A stretch of DNA of 64,000 bases from Chrysophaeum taylorii (lineage: Eukaryota > Sar > Pelagophyceae > Pelagomonadales > Pelagomonadaceae): the NCBI GenBank assembly GCA_029834535.1, contig JAQMWT010000002.1, positions 62,001 to 126,000 on the forward strand, read 5' to 3'. Both the position numbers and the translations under genes were made by a program. Below, in pieces: positions 9,790 to 19,900 of this stretch (position 1 is its first letter; the number at the start of each line of letters is the position of its first letter). The notes beneath the pieces are model-generated. The model saw only the letters and a program-made list of their open reading frames with translations, was not told the DNA's origin and made no database searches.

Positions 9790-11190
9790 AAGTCGCTGGA
9801 CTACGACAGAGTCCTGCACTCAGGAATCAAACAATTAACGGATTCTTCGACGCGCAGGGATATCACCGTTTTTTCACAGACACGTGCATTTACGCTAAGG
9901 TCCGAGATGACGCAACCTTCCTATTGTGCACTCTATCTGTGGATGATGTTGTTGTCGTTTGCACCTCAGAGGTACTTCGTCTTGAGTTTCATTAAGCTAT
10001 GACGAAGAAACAATATTCTGTTCTGAGTCGTTGAAGACGCCCACACCCTCTTGGGTATGCGTGTCACGAGAACTGCCGATGGCTCCATCTCACTGGATTG
10101 TCAAGCGAAGATAGACGCTATTTTCGAGGAACACTCTATACTAATGAAACTAAGACCCTCCTTGACTTCACCTTCAGCCATTTACAAAAACTGGAGAGCC
10201 GTCCACTGAGACGGACGAGTACATTCTTAAGACATTTTCGACCCTTCTTGGTAAAAATTGACATTTGTTCAGTTAGCCTGCCGGCCAGATCTCTCTCAAA
10301 GCCTCAGCCGATGCTCGCGAGGGATGCATAATCCGTCCTTCTTGCACGTCCAGCTATTGGCCGGTACATTTCGCTCTCTTCGCAAACCTGAGAATATCGC
10401 TATCTTCGCCTATGGTATTATTCGAAGTCCTCCGCTTTAACGGATCACTACTGCGCTCTATTATCATTGGCAAGCGCTCAGATATGGCAACAACTGTGTT
10501 AGAGACTACACCGCGGAGCAGGTGGATTCTGGTAATTTTGATCCACTCGTTGCATTTATAGATGCTGACAACGCGCCTTCTTGCGAGCATGATCGCAAAA
10601 GTACGACTGGCTATGCTACTTTTTGATTTGGCTCTCTTGTTACGTGGAAGTCTAAACTTCAACCTATAACTGCTACTTCCACTCATGAGAGCGAGCTCAT
10701 TGCTCTTAATACTTGCGCTGATGAGTGCTTTGGCTACGTAAACTGCTGACGGAAATGGTGCTTTCGCAATTAAATCCCCGACACTATATCAAACAACCCG
10801 CAGGGAAAGATCTGTTACTAGATTATGATGATGCCCACGACAACCCCCTACCGTCTGACATGTCGTTCATCCGCAACAGCCCTAACCTTGGGGATTCTGC
10901 TTCTGCTATCCAATTGTCAAATAACCCTGACAGTGCCGCTAAAGCTAAAGCCATCATCAGCACGCGCTGGTTCCGCATTCGCGACTATGTTCAACTAACA
11001 CGTATCAGGTTGCACCATATTTCTGGCACCCAAAACGTTGCCGAAGGATTCACTAAGCCCTTAGGTGGTGCTCCCCTCTTCTCAACGTTTCGCACTTTGA
11101 TTGATTTCTACAACAACAACCCATCGTCCAACAACACGATTAATCCTTCCCTTCATCTTTTTATGTCCACAATGACATTAAACTAGCCCT
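9790..11190 (+). mobile_element. Copia-type (Ty1-like) LTR retrotransposon fossil: end of reverse transcriptase plus RNase H
   Basis: The plus strand shows, in order, a Copia reverse transcriptase active-site region near 9880-9970 (CIYAKVRDDATFL followed by LSVDDVVVVC), an RNase H start near 10600 (KSTTGYATF, then LVTWKSKLQP), and the RNase H C-terminus near 10960-11070 (ISTRWFRIRDYVQ, then VAEGFTKPLGG), which matches the conserved HIDIRYHFIRD and FTKPL blocks of Ty1/Copia pol. It is broken by several changes. No integrase is visible upstream. Base composition is markedly AT-richer than the host genes. Confidence 0.8.
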
Positions 11191-11278
11191 CGCAGCAACG
11201 GATTTATTACATAAAATCTTGTGATGGATCGCTGAATTGATATTTCTTCCCCGTGCCTGCAATTTTTATGCACTCGTG

Positions 11279-11767
11279 ATGAACTCTGCAGGGAACGAGG
11301 CTGCTGCTAAACGGGGGTACTCACTTCTTCGCGGTGGGCGTGGTATGTCCATAGATCCCAGATTTCCCACTCTCGCAATTCGCGACCGTGCGTCTGTCGC
11401 GACCTCCACTCTGCGAAACCCAAGTTATTTAGCTGCTGCTATGCCAGCACCAAATTCCCCTGCGACAGTTTTAAAGACTGTCACCAAGCCTTCTTCTTCG
11501 GCGGTCATGAGTGCGTATTATATGCACAAACATAGTCCATTCGATTTCATTGCTATGCTCTCCAGTAATCCGTTTTTTGATGGCATTTCGCATTTGAATC
11601 ACCTCTTGCCACTGCCAGTGACGAAACACTGCTGGACCTCTAAATCGGTGCAACAAGTATTACTATCGGCATGTGAAACGAATGATGCAACTAACTTGCA
11701 TTATCTCGTTTCAGTGTTGTGCCTTGGCTTCAAACGAATTAAAAACCTCTGCAGGATGTACCACTGA
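11279..11767 (+). CDS. AT-rich ORF downstream of the Copia RNase H, unrecognised
   Basis: There are 162 codons from the ATG at 11279 (MNSAGNEAAAKRGY) to the stop at 11765-11767. It contains a Ser/Pro-rich middle and an amphipathic C-terminal half. It lies about 90 bases after the end of the Copia pol, on the same strand and with the same low GC, so an extra downstream element ORF is possible. It could equally be the start of another fossil. No domain recognised. Confidence 0.3.
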   Translation: MNSAGNEAAAKRGYSLLRGGRGMSIDPRFPTLAIRDRASVATSTLRNPSYLAAAMPAPNSPATVLKTVTKPSSSAVMSAYYMHKHSPFDFIAMLSSNPFFDGISHLNHLLPLPVTKHCWTSKSVQQVLLSACETNDATNLHYLVSVLCLGFKRIKNLCRMYH

Positions 11768-11931
11768 ACGATGGCATTCGTGTATTACGCATGCCTCCTA
11801 TTAATGCCACTGTCAAAAACCCTTACTTTTTGTACTAAGTGCTTAATGAAAGAAGCTGCACCTGGGACACCACTTATCATTACTTCTGGTACTGAAGACG
11901 ATCCAAAATTAGATGAAACAAGTGCAGGCCA

Positions 11932-12240
11932 GTAAGTTCACCTAGTCCCAATCTCTAACCCCAGTAAGTTCACCTGGTCCCAGTAAGTTTCACATAAGTT
12001 CACCTGGTCAGTAAGTTCACCTAGCTCACACCAACTCCTTTGAGCTCGTCGCTCTCGCCTCCGCCAATCTAAGCTGCTTTGATCCGCACGCGCCGCCAAC
12101 CTTTTTTTTTTACTCTAAAAACCCTTTACTCTAAAAACCCCAGTATGTTCACCTGGTCCCAGTTTCACCTGGTCACTCAGTTCACCTAGTCCCAATCTCA
12201 AACCCCAGTAAGTTCACCTGGTCCCAGTAAGTTCACCTAC
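11932..12240 (+). repeat. Irregular tandem repeat of AGTAAGTTCACCTGGTCCC
   Basis: About ten copies of a 14-20 bp unit, AGTAAGTTCACCT(G/A)GTCCC, form two clusters (11932-12030 and 12141-12240) separated by a T-run and two copies of TTACTCTAAAAACCC. A longer stretch containing CCCAATCTCTAACCCC is shared by the two clusters, so part of the array was duplicated as a block. Confidence 0.75.
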
Positions 12241-12244
12241 AGTG

Positions 12245-12830
12245 CGCGTGTAGACGCCGGGAGGGGGCTTATCGGTATTGCGCAGCACGTGTGGGGTAGG
12301 GTGGAGTCGTCGACTCAGAAGAGGATATCCTCGGGGTTGCCGATCGACAGAGAGCCACGTAGAGCTGGACGTGGCAGAAGACGGGCTTCGCCAAGAGGAC
12401 GCCGACCTCGCGGGGCGTCTGGCCCTGGCTCTTGGTGATCGTTTGGCGTCGGCGGGCCTTACGGGATACAGGTTGGAGGAGCCTCGGTGACAACGACACG
12501 ATCGATCATGTATCTGGTACCGTTGCAGTGGCCGTGCGACGGGTCGAGGTTGCGAAGACTTTAAGCTCGCGATCAAAGTCAGCATGCCGTTGGTTGTCAG
12601 GGAGTTGAAAACTCTACTGTAAAGAGCGAGGCGTCGTCTTCCGACCCAGCCTAGTCAGCCGAAAAGAACTCCGACGCCTCGTCTCCGGGAAAAAAAAGGC
12701 CGCGGTCATGCGCGCGTTGTCAGCATCGACAACATCGTTTCGACGGGGCGTGAGAATGGCGCGCTGAAAGAGCCGCCTCGGGTCGTGGAAATAGTCTGCG
12801 AGGTCGCCGTAGACGGCTTGGAGGATCACT
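12245..12830 (-). mobile_element. Helitron-type Pif1 helicase fragment
   Basis: On the minus strand, in order, stand AVYGDLADYFHDPRRLFQRA then ILTPRRNDVVDADN (near 12820-12700), NGTRYMIDRVVVTEAP (near 12520-12470) and TITKSQGQTPREVGVLLAKP then VFCHVQLYVALCR (near 12440-12340). These match the C-terminal helicase blocks of Helitron RepHel proteins (RAILxPxN, LCNGTR, TINKSQGQT, QLYVALSR). The blocks fall in different frames and the N-terminal Rep and helicase motifs are missing, so this is a decayed fragment of a few hundred bases. Confidence 0.8.
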
Positions 12831-12953
12831 GTCTCTGGCTCTCGCGTCTACCTGATCCTTACTCTCGCGCCTACCTGCTCCTTACCCTAAATCGAGGGAC
12901 AGACAAACTTATCTCCGCCCGTCAGGCACATCCCTCATACCCCACAAACCCAC

Positions 12954-13170
12954 CCACATCCTTCATGCTCCCCACACACACCCCCCCCTCTTAGCAGTCG
13001 ACATTTAAAGACAGACAAAACAAACCACATCCTTCATGCTCCCCACACACACCCCCCCCTCTTAGCAGTCGACATTTAAAGACAGACAAACAAACCACAT
13101 CCTTCATGCTCCCCACACACACCCCCCCCTCTTAGCAGTCGACATTTAAAGACAGACAAACAAACAGACA
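12954..13170 (+). repeat. 70-bp minisatellite, three units
   Basis: Units start at about 12954, 13025 and 13095, each running CCACATCCTTCATGCTCCCC, then a C-run, CTCTTAGCAGTCGACATTTA and a GACAGACAAACAAA end. The last unit runs out into a CAAA microsatellite (to about 13182). A similar CTCTTAGCAGCCGAC occurs at about 15131, inside the dispersed repeat described below. Confidence 0.85.
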
Positions 13171-13288
13171 AACAAACAAACATCTGTCGATTAGTAGTTA
13201 AGATCATGAAATTGGTACAAGCCCACTTGGAATCCGAGGATCATAATTATCACCGTTTCAACGTTCCTCGCTCGGTCTACTTGGCTGT

Positions 13289-14540
13289 TTGTGCTATATG
13301 CAACCTGGCAACACATGGTCCACGCCAAAGCTTATGTCTTGCCTAGACAATCACAAGTTGTCTTGTGCAGATGATAATGCTGCACATATACGCGCAGCTA
13401 TTTTGCGATATGGCAAAGACATTCCTATCAATAACCTCAAAGAAGCTATTTTATCTCAATTGAGTGAAAGGAGCATTAATAGCTCCGAGTTTCTCGCTAA
13501 TTCTGATGACGACACTGGTTCCTTATTTCTCGAGCTTTTAAAATTCTCTGTGATACGTCTCGAACACCCCATCGTGTGTTGGTCTCTCTTGTACTCCATG
13601 GAGTCAAAGTGCGCAATCGTCGATAATCCTACACAACTGTTTGATGTCCTCATCGATTCATGTATGTGTCTTGTGCCTTACGTTAGCAACAGTTAGTTTC
13701 CTCTGCCGCTCTACCTTCATTGCGTTTCTGAGCTACATTCGGTTCATTTATTGGGAGGTCAAACTACCCGCCTTCCATTATCAAAGCGTTTTCTGAGCTA
13801 AAGCCAGATACCCAGGAAGGAATTTTCAACTCCGACTAAGGCCCTAACGCTTATATTGTTGATGAAGCTCCCGACAGTTCCACTGCGGTGATACAAGTTC
13901 TTGGAGCACAGGTCACTGAGCTTTCTAATAAAATTTCCATACTTCAAGACGAGCTGACATCTGCACATGCGTCGCTTGACCAGCTCGCCTCTAAAACCGA
14001 GCCACTCAACAAACAATTCGTCAAGCATACAAAGAATATTACGCTTTTAGACGATCGAGTGCCCTATCAGCAGATCCGCCAGGACACAATTTCCTGCCGG
14101 CTTTCGCTGAACTTACTCAGATTGTATCCCGTCTAATTTTGGGATCCTTTGAGCAGTCCTTGGAGCAGTTCAGAGAAGACGATCCTGGTCAACAGGCAAA
14201 GCTTGAAGAAGCCACTACAAGTCTTCAAGATGCTCTGGCCAATACCAGTGGAGTTTTAACACCAGCCTCCGAACTTCGTCACTTTTCAGCCGCTGCTGCG
14301 CTTTCCTATGTAACGTCTGTTCTCCCTCCTCTTAGCACGCTTTTTGCCTTTTATAACGGCACCGCCATCGAGGACGCGAATAATGAAGAGCCCTCTCTTG
14401 CTGATAAAGCTGCTGATGAAGTAAACGACACTATCAAAGAAAAAGAAAGTGAAGATGAACTCGATTACAACTCATCTTCACAAGTGGAACCGACTGTGTT
14501 GCGCAATTTAACAACACGCACACCTTCTGTTTCACCATAA
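13289..14540 (+). pseudogene. AT-rich ORF cluster with coiled coil, probably element-derived
   Basis: Plus-strand ORFs at 13298-13696, 13888-14136 and 14139-14540 have the same low GC and orientation as the Copia remains. The middle one is coiled coil (QVTELSNKISILQDEL). The last contains a hydrophobic stretch (LSYVTSVLPPLSTLF) and an acidic C-terminus (KEKESEDELDYN). They look like successive parts of one decayed protein with only a few breaks. No family recognised. A structural protein or third ORF of the neighbouring retroelement is a guess from context. Confidence 0.35.
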
Positions 14541-14875
14541 ACACTATATTTGTTTGTTATGTTTGTTTTGTCTCATTGTTCGACGTTGCACGTCTGTTGT
14601 TGTACACTACACCCCCTCTCTCGAACGTCTGGGATGCATAAAGCATCTTCCACACGTTGAGGGGGTCCAGAGAGTTGACTCACAACATGTTCGGCGCTCT
14701 GGAGCTCTTCGCACCTTTTCTTATACTAGGGTTTTCTCTCCTCCGAATTAAAAAGACGGCTTTCCCTCATCCTTGCCCTTCTCCCACTTCCGCTTTCAAG
14801 TCTAGCTGCAGTAGATATGAGAATCATGTAGTGGTTTCTTTCTAACAGGAGAAATCCGCCCATTTGCGTGCCGGA

Positions 14876-15085
14876 AGGTCCAGAGTCTTTTGCTTATTTG
14901 CAGGAGCTCTGTCCCTCGTAGTCAGTGTGAAAGCTTCTACGGGACTTAATTTCCCTGGGGAAGTTAGGAGCTAATTCCTGCCTTGTGTAGTAACACCTGA
15001 CATGCGGAATGGTATAGTCGCGCCTAAGGCCGCATGCGGTCTCTACCATATACCCGGAGAGGGTCGAATCTCTCCAAAGCCACCA
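14876..15085 (+). repeat. Dispersed repeat with tRNA-like segment, copy 1 (copy 2 at 56198-56380)
   Basis: Bases from GTCCAGAGTCT (about 14878) to GAATCTCTCC (about 15079) align with 56198-56380 without long gaps. The 3' third contains a short hairpin (AGGCC...GGTCT) and GGGTCGAATCT, which resembles an RNA polymerase III B box, preceded by an A-box-like TGGTATAGTCG. A tRNA-derived SINE is one reading. The alternative is an LTR ending in ...TGACA followed by a primer-binding segment, since both copies keep the sequence on either side of that point. Confidence 0.5.
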
Positions 15086-16995
15086 CACAACGCACCGAAA
15101 CCCTCGAGCACCCACAAGCAATCCCCCACTCTTAGCAGCCGACCTTTTAAAACCTTCTCTTCGAATGGTCAGTTTTTCAACATAAGGAATACCAGTAATG
15201 GGATTCAACTTTGGCGGCTTGAACCGAAAATTGGCCAGCACTTGGCGCGCTCTCCTCTTCAGCATAATGAAACCTTGGTCGGGGCTCCCGATCGGCGCCC
15301 TGACCGTCATCAACTAGGGTGATTTTACGTCGAACCTAAATTTCATGATATGGTGACAGCAGCTAGAAATCGCAAATGCGCTCCCCCCGGGTGGGTCTGG
15401 GCGCCGATCGGCGCCCTGTTCGACCCTCGTAGAGGCTGGGTGCTTAGGGAGGTGGTAAGTTTTCGGGCGGCCATGTTGGGTTATGCTCGAATTCGCTTGT
15501 AAACCTCCCAACCTCAAGTCAGAGGTCGTGGCGAGTTAGTTGCTTGTGGCGACAAGCGAGGTGTACCCCCGGCCTAGGCAGACGACCTCGAGTGTAAGCG
15601 GTGCCGGCGTGTCTAGGTGAGGCCCCTCAGCCAGGGCTTGGAGACAGCCGCATCCGAACGGGGGGGGGGGGGCGCGAGAACAGCGTTTTGTTGGCCGGGG
15701 GGGGCGCCATCCCCCAGCGGCGCTAAAGTTTTGTGTCCGGGGGAGAGTCTGCGACCTCCCAGCACGAAAGTTTCGTGCTAGGTGGGTGTCTGACCACCGC
15801 GCACGCACTCTAGAAGACGCCTCGAATGCTTGCCGATCCCCCAGGTGGCCAGCAGAGCTATAGAACTACGGACGGCCACGGACTAGGTGCCGGCTACTCG
15901 GCCGGGAGGGAGAGACTCTGCTAGCCTCGCGGTCTTCGGCGGCATAGGCGTTAAAAGAATCGGACCAGAGGAGGCGCGGCTGCAGGAAAATCACTGTGGC
16001 TTAGCCATACGCGCGACTCCGAGCCGTAAAACTTGTCGGGATATTGTACGCGTCCTGTCCTCAAGACGACGATGATGACGACAACGAACCGCCCCCCGCG
16101 AACACGACGAGGTCAACGAGCCCGACTCCGTCGACGAGCCCGCCCTCGATGAAGAGGAGGATGAGAGCCCAGCTCCCGAGGAGAACCTCCACGACTACCT
16201 CAAGGACCTCGGAGACGTCACATTCTACCATGAGGCCGCCACATTCCTTGCGACGCATTCAGCATCGCCAAACACCCCCCTCGAACCCAATTTCCCTGCC
16301 AAACTGTAGCCTACATTGTAGAGCCACTCAGGTGCTGCGGTGCCCGTCGTCCTGGGGGGGGGGGACCGATCCCTCCGCGCTATAGGGGAGGCCTAAGGGG
16401 GGGGGGGGTACCGACCCCCCAGCGCTATGCTTTCGTGCTGATGGGGCGTTATTTTCGTGTTTTGGCGCGCGCCCCCCGCCCGGATGCGGCTGTCGCCAAG
16501 CCCAGCATTGTTTTCGCGTCCGCCACGGTCCGAGCCGAATACAGGTCGCATCTCGTCAAGTTCTACAGCTCGGTGTCGCGAGATGGTCTGTATCAGTGCT
16601 CTCTCTTTAGCAGAGCTCCCTCTAAGCCTCCGACTCGCGTGCCCGAAAGGAGCGCGAGGCTCTCAGAGGCGTTCCCACCTGACAGAGCCGCCGAGCCCCA
16701 GTTAGCGGCGGTCCGAAGAACGGTATCTTTGAAGATCGCCTGGCAAGCAAGGCCTCGCGTATATGGCCTCCTCGTGACGGCCTCAGACAGGCGGGTAGGC
16801 GTAGGTTCGCGCTCCTAGTGTGTGTGCGCGGCCAGAACTGAAATTTAGCGCTGGGGGGTCGTAGACCTCTCCCCCGGCACGAACCTTTAGCGCTGGGGTG
16901 TCGCGATCCCCCCGCCCAGCATCTCGTTGTCATTGCGAGCCCCCCCCCTGGAAGCGGACACGCGCACACATAAACTTGAGGGAGACATATTCACC
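15086..16995. repeat. Gene-free stretch with G/C-run hairpin repeats
   Basis: No convincing gene. Three blocks (15655-15790, 16340-16450, 16835-16925) share a pattern: a run of 6-12 G, TCG or CGA, GACC/GATCC with a C-run, AGCGCT, and a CACGAA/TTCGTG element. The first block contains the palindrome GCACGAAAGTTTCGTGC. ATCGGCGCCCTG occurs twice (15291 and 15406). They look like remains of one hairpin-forming repeat family. An AC/GA-rich coding-like shadow at 16044-16385 was not accepted. Confidence 0.5.
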
Positions 16996-19900
16996 TCAAG
17001 ATGAGTGTGATTCACAATGGAAGTTTGCGAAATGGGTGAAGAAACTGCCCGCAGTCCGATCGATGAATTTTCCTGTCAGCTCTTTATTCCTCTGGAGCCG
17101 TCTCTCTCGCATCAACATAATTTGTCGATGCGTGAACGTGACGAGACGCGTGGCAACGAAGACGAAGAGACCCTATATACGCGCGTGAGGTACGTAAGTA
17201 ACTTGGACGCTGGTCGGAACCGAGCAAATGAGCGTCGCAAGGGCGAGCATGCCCATATTCCACGCCGAGGTGGTGTTCGCCTTGATTTGCGCGACGAGGT
17301 AAAACGTTGCGAGGGGCGCGAGCATGATGACCTGCGCGTTGGTTCATCACGAACATTAGCAACGAGGAGACAGACAGACAGACAGACAGACAGACTCCGA
17401 TGGTGCACTGACCTCCCCAAAGATCGTGTCTTGCACGATGATGGGCAGGCGCAAGAAGCCAGCCGATAGGAACAGTCCGGCCGAAATCTGCGTGCAGCAA
17501 CGCCTGAGCAAACACAAAGATCCGAAGCTCCTACCGTGGCCAGCGTATGCCAGCGCATGTCGACGTGGATCTCTTCGAGCGCTTCGGGGGTGAGCTCCTC
17601 TTTTTGCATTGATTGGAGGTGCAGTGCCAACGTGTCGGAAACGAGGTTGCTGACCAGAGGCTTGAGATCGGGCCTCAGTTCGAGTAGAAAGTCGAAGGCG
17701 TCTTCGGGCAGTTGAGTCGCAAATATGTACCTGGCCCTGTTCAGCTTAGGGTTGTGCGCGAGCTTCTCGTGAATGAGCCCCGGCATAACCACGAAAAGAA
17801 TAAAAATGACGGTCGGGTTCACAAGACAGTATATCATCGCCACGAGGAAGAGGGTCTCGAAGAACCAACGCCAAGTCTGCTTGACGCCAAAGTTCGAAGC
17901 GTAAACAAGGAGATAGTACATCGGGAGACAGAGGACGGTGGCGAGCACGATCGAGGACACGAAAATCGTCGCGCTTCGCGACGGACCGCTGCCATCGTCC
18001 GCGTAGTCATCTCCGATGCCAATGCTTCGATCATAAACTTTCTTTTCGGCCCATGATAGCTGGCTCACCCGAGCAAACTCGGTGAGTCGCTCGGCCAGGA
18101 CTTGGTCGTTATCTATGGACTCAAGTATATCGAGCCATTTGCGCGCGAGACCTGTGCGCACACACGCGGAAATTTGAATGGTCCTCTAGAATGGCGACTC
18201 TGCTGGCTGTTACGTAGCTCGTGCAGGACGACATGGAAGACGTTACTATTGAGCCTCGCGGGCGACTTGCTCCAACCCCACTTGTCGACGAACTCCTGCT
18301 CGAGTTTGTGCAGGATCCGCGCCTGCGGACAGGATAGTAAGTTAACTTGCGTAAAACGATTCATCACCACACAGCACGGACACCGATGGTGCACGCACGT
18401 ACCTTACGCCCCCCAACAATCGTACCCTCGGCGACGGCCGAGGCGATGTCAGTTCGAATTTCTTCGCGTCTCGCCGTAACGGCTGCGCACACCGCCGGCG
18501 TCCGCGCTCGCGCTTCTTTTATTAAAGCCTTGTCTTCGAACAGCACGGCCTTGCAAAAGACGCGCGGCCTCATCTTTCGCTTCTTTCTCGAGTGTCGTTC
18601 GGGCGGAACACTTTGATGCACCTTGAGGCCCTCGTGCTGGGCTTTGTGCGCCGCCCTTTTTGAAGACCAAGAATTCGTGGACTTTAGTAATGATCGTGGC
18701 GACATGGAAGGCCGCGATCTTGGCGAATTGGCGGGTGATGATAGCTGCGACATCATTGACAACGATCGTGATGATCTGGTCCGTTCATTATTCGACGAAA
18801 GCTCGTTTCGTGCCGGCCCGAAGAGCCTTGAAGCGTACGACATGCGCGATGATGACTCCGACTGACGTGGAGATCGACTCAAAAGCGCAGGTACCGACAA
18901 GCCATCTTTAGAAAACGCGACCGATTGTTGAGAGGTACGAAGAAACGGCAGTTCGTCGTGTCCCTCGGGCAACGACTGGGTTGACACCGAGGGATAATCC
19001 AACGTCTCTTCGGGAACGGGGGGCGCACCGGTACGGCGTACACTGAGATCCCCACACTTCGATTGAAAAACGTGCGTCGCGCACACGACCTTGAAGGATG
19101 CTTCGAACATCAACAAAATCGGAATCAGGATAACCGTGGTAACGAGCAGAATGCAGAAGTGCTCGATCTTTATGTAACTGTCGCTCGGAGGAGCTCGATA
19201 CTTACAAGAACCTACGGCAGTAAGAAAAAATGATGTTGGTGCCGCAAGCGTGTGCGGACGCGCCTGTCATCTCGTCCCACTTGCACATGCGACGCCCGCT
19301 GAAGGTGCGTGGCCGCAGGCACGTCCTCGCAGATTGTTTGTTTTCGCACCCTACGTTAAGGCACGCGGTGTTCGGAGAGAAAAATACAAGGGCACACAAT
19401 CATTTCACACCTGGGTCGGGATACCTACGGTGTTTTTTAGTGATACATCATCGGACGTGCTCTCACTCGTATTGCATCTCGAAAGCAAGGCACGAGCCAA
19501 CAAAAAGAATCTCCAACGCGAACGCCAAGATTCGTGCCGCGCGCGGTTCCGTAACACTATAATTTGCCCAAATGCTCAACGGTGTGTGATGCTCGAGAAG
19601 CGCATCTTTTAACCGCTCTTGCCAGGGCTTGACTCCATTCGCAAGCAAAATACGCGAGGAAAGCGTATCTCGACTATTCGTGAGCCTGCGGAAACTCGAG
19701 CGGCTTTTAGTGAGACTTGGCCGTTTTGGCTGCTGCTCTTTGGGCTCCGTTGTCTCCTCAGTCACTGAGGATATCCCCGAGACGTCTGTCATCTGCGCGG
19801 AAAGGGTTGTGGCAGTCGCAGTCCAGCCAACCTCGCTTGATGCGTTTTGCTGGTCACTTCCTTTCCCCTCCTCCTTGGCATCCGATGATGTGATGAAACT

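Noticed and set aside
15010-15079. A tRNA gene in the dispersed repeat
   Set aside because: No acceptor stem pairs on the two sides and the T-arm loop is off by one or more. It is tRNA-like at best.
17112-17411. Extension of the exon ending at 17535 through a Cys/Ser-rich tail (VCLSVCLS and so on)
   Set aside because: That tail translates the GTCT microsatellite and other intronic sequence. Splicing to 17487 and 17331 instead gives hydrophobic membrane helices in phase.
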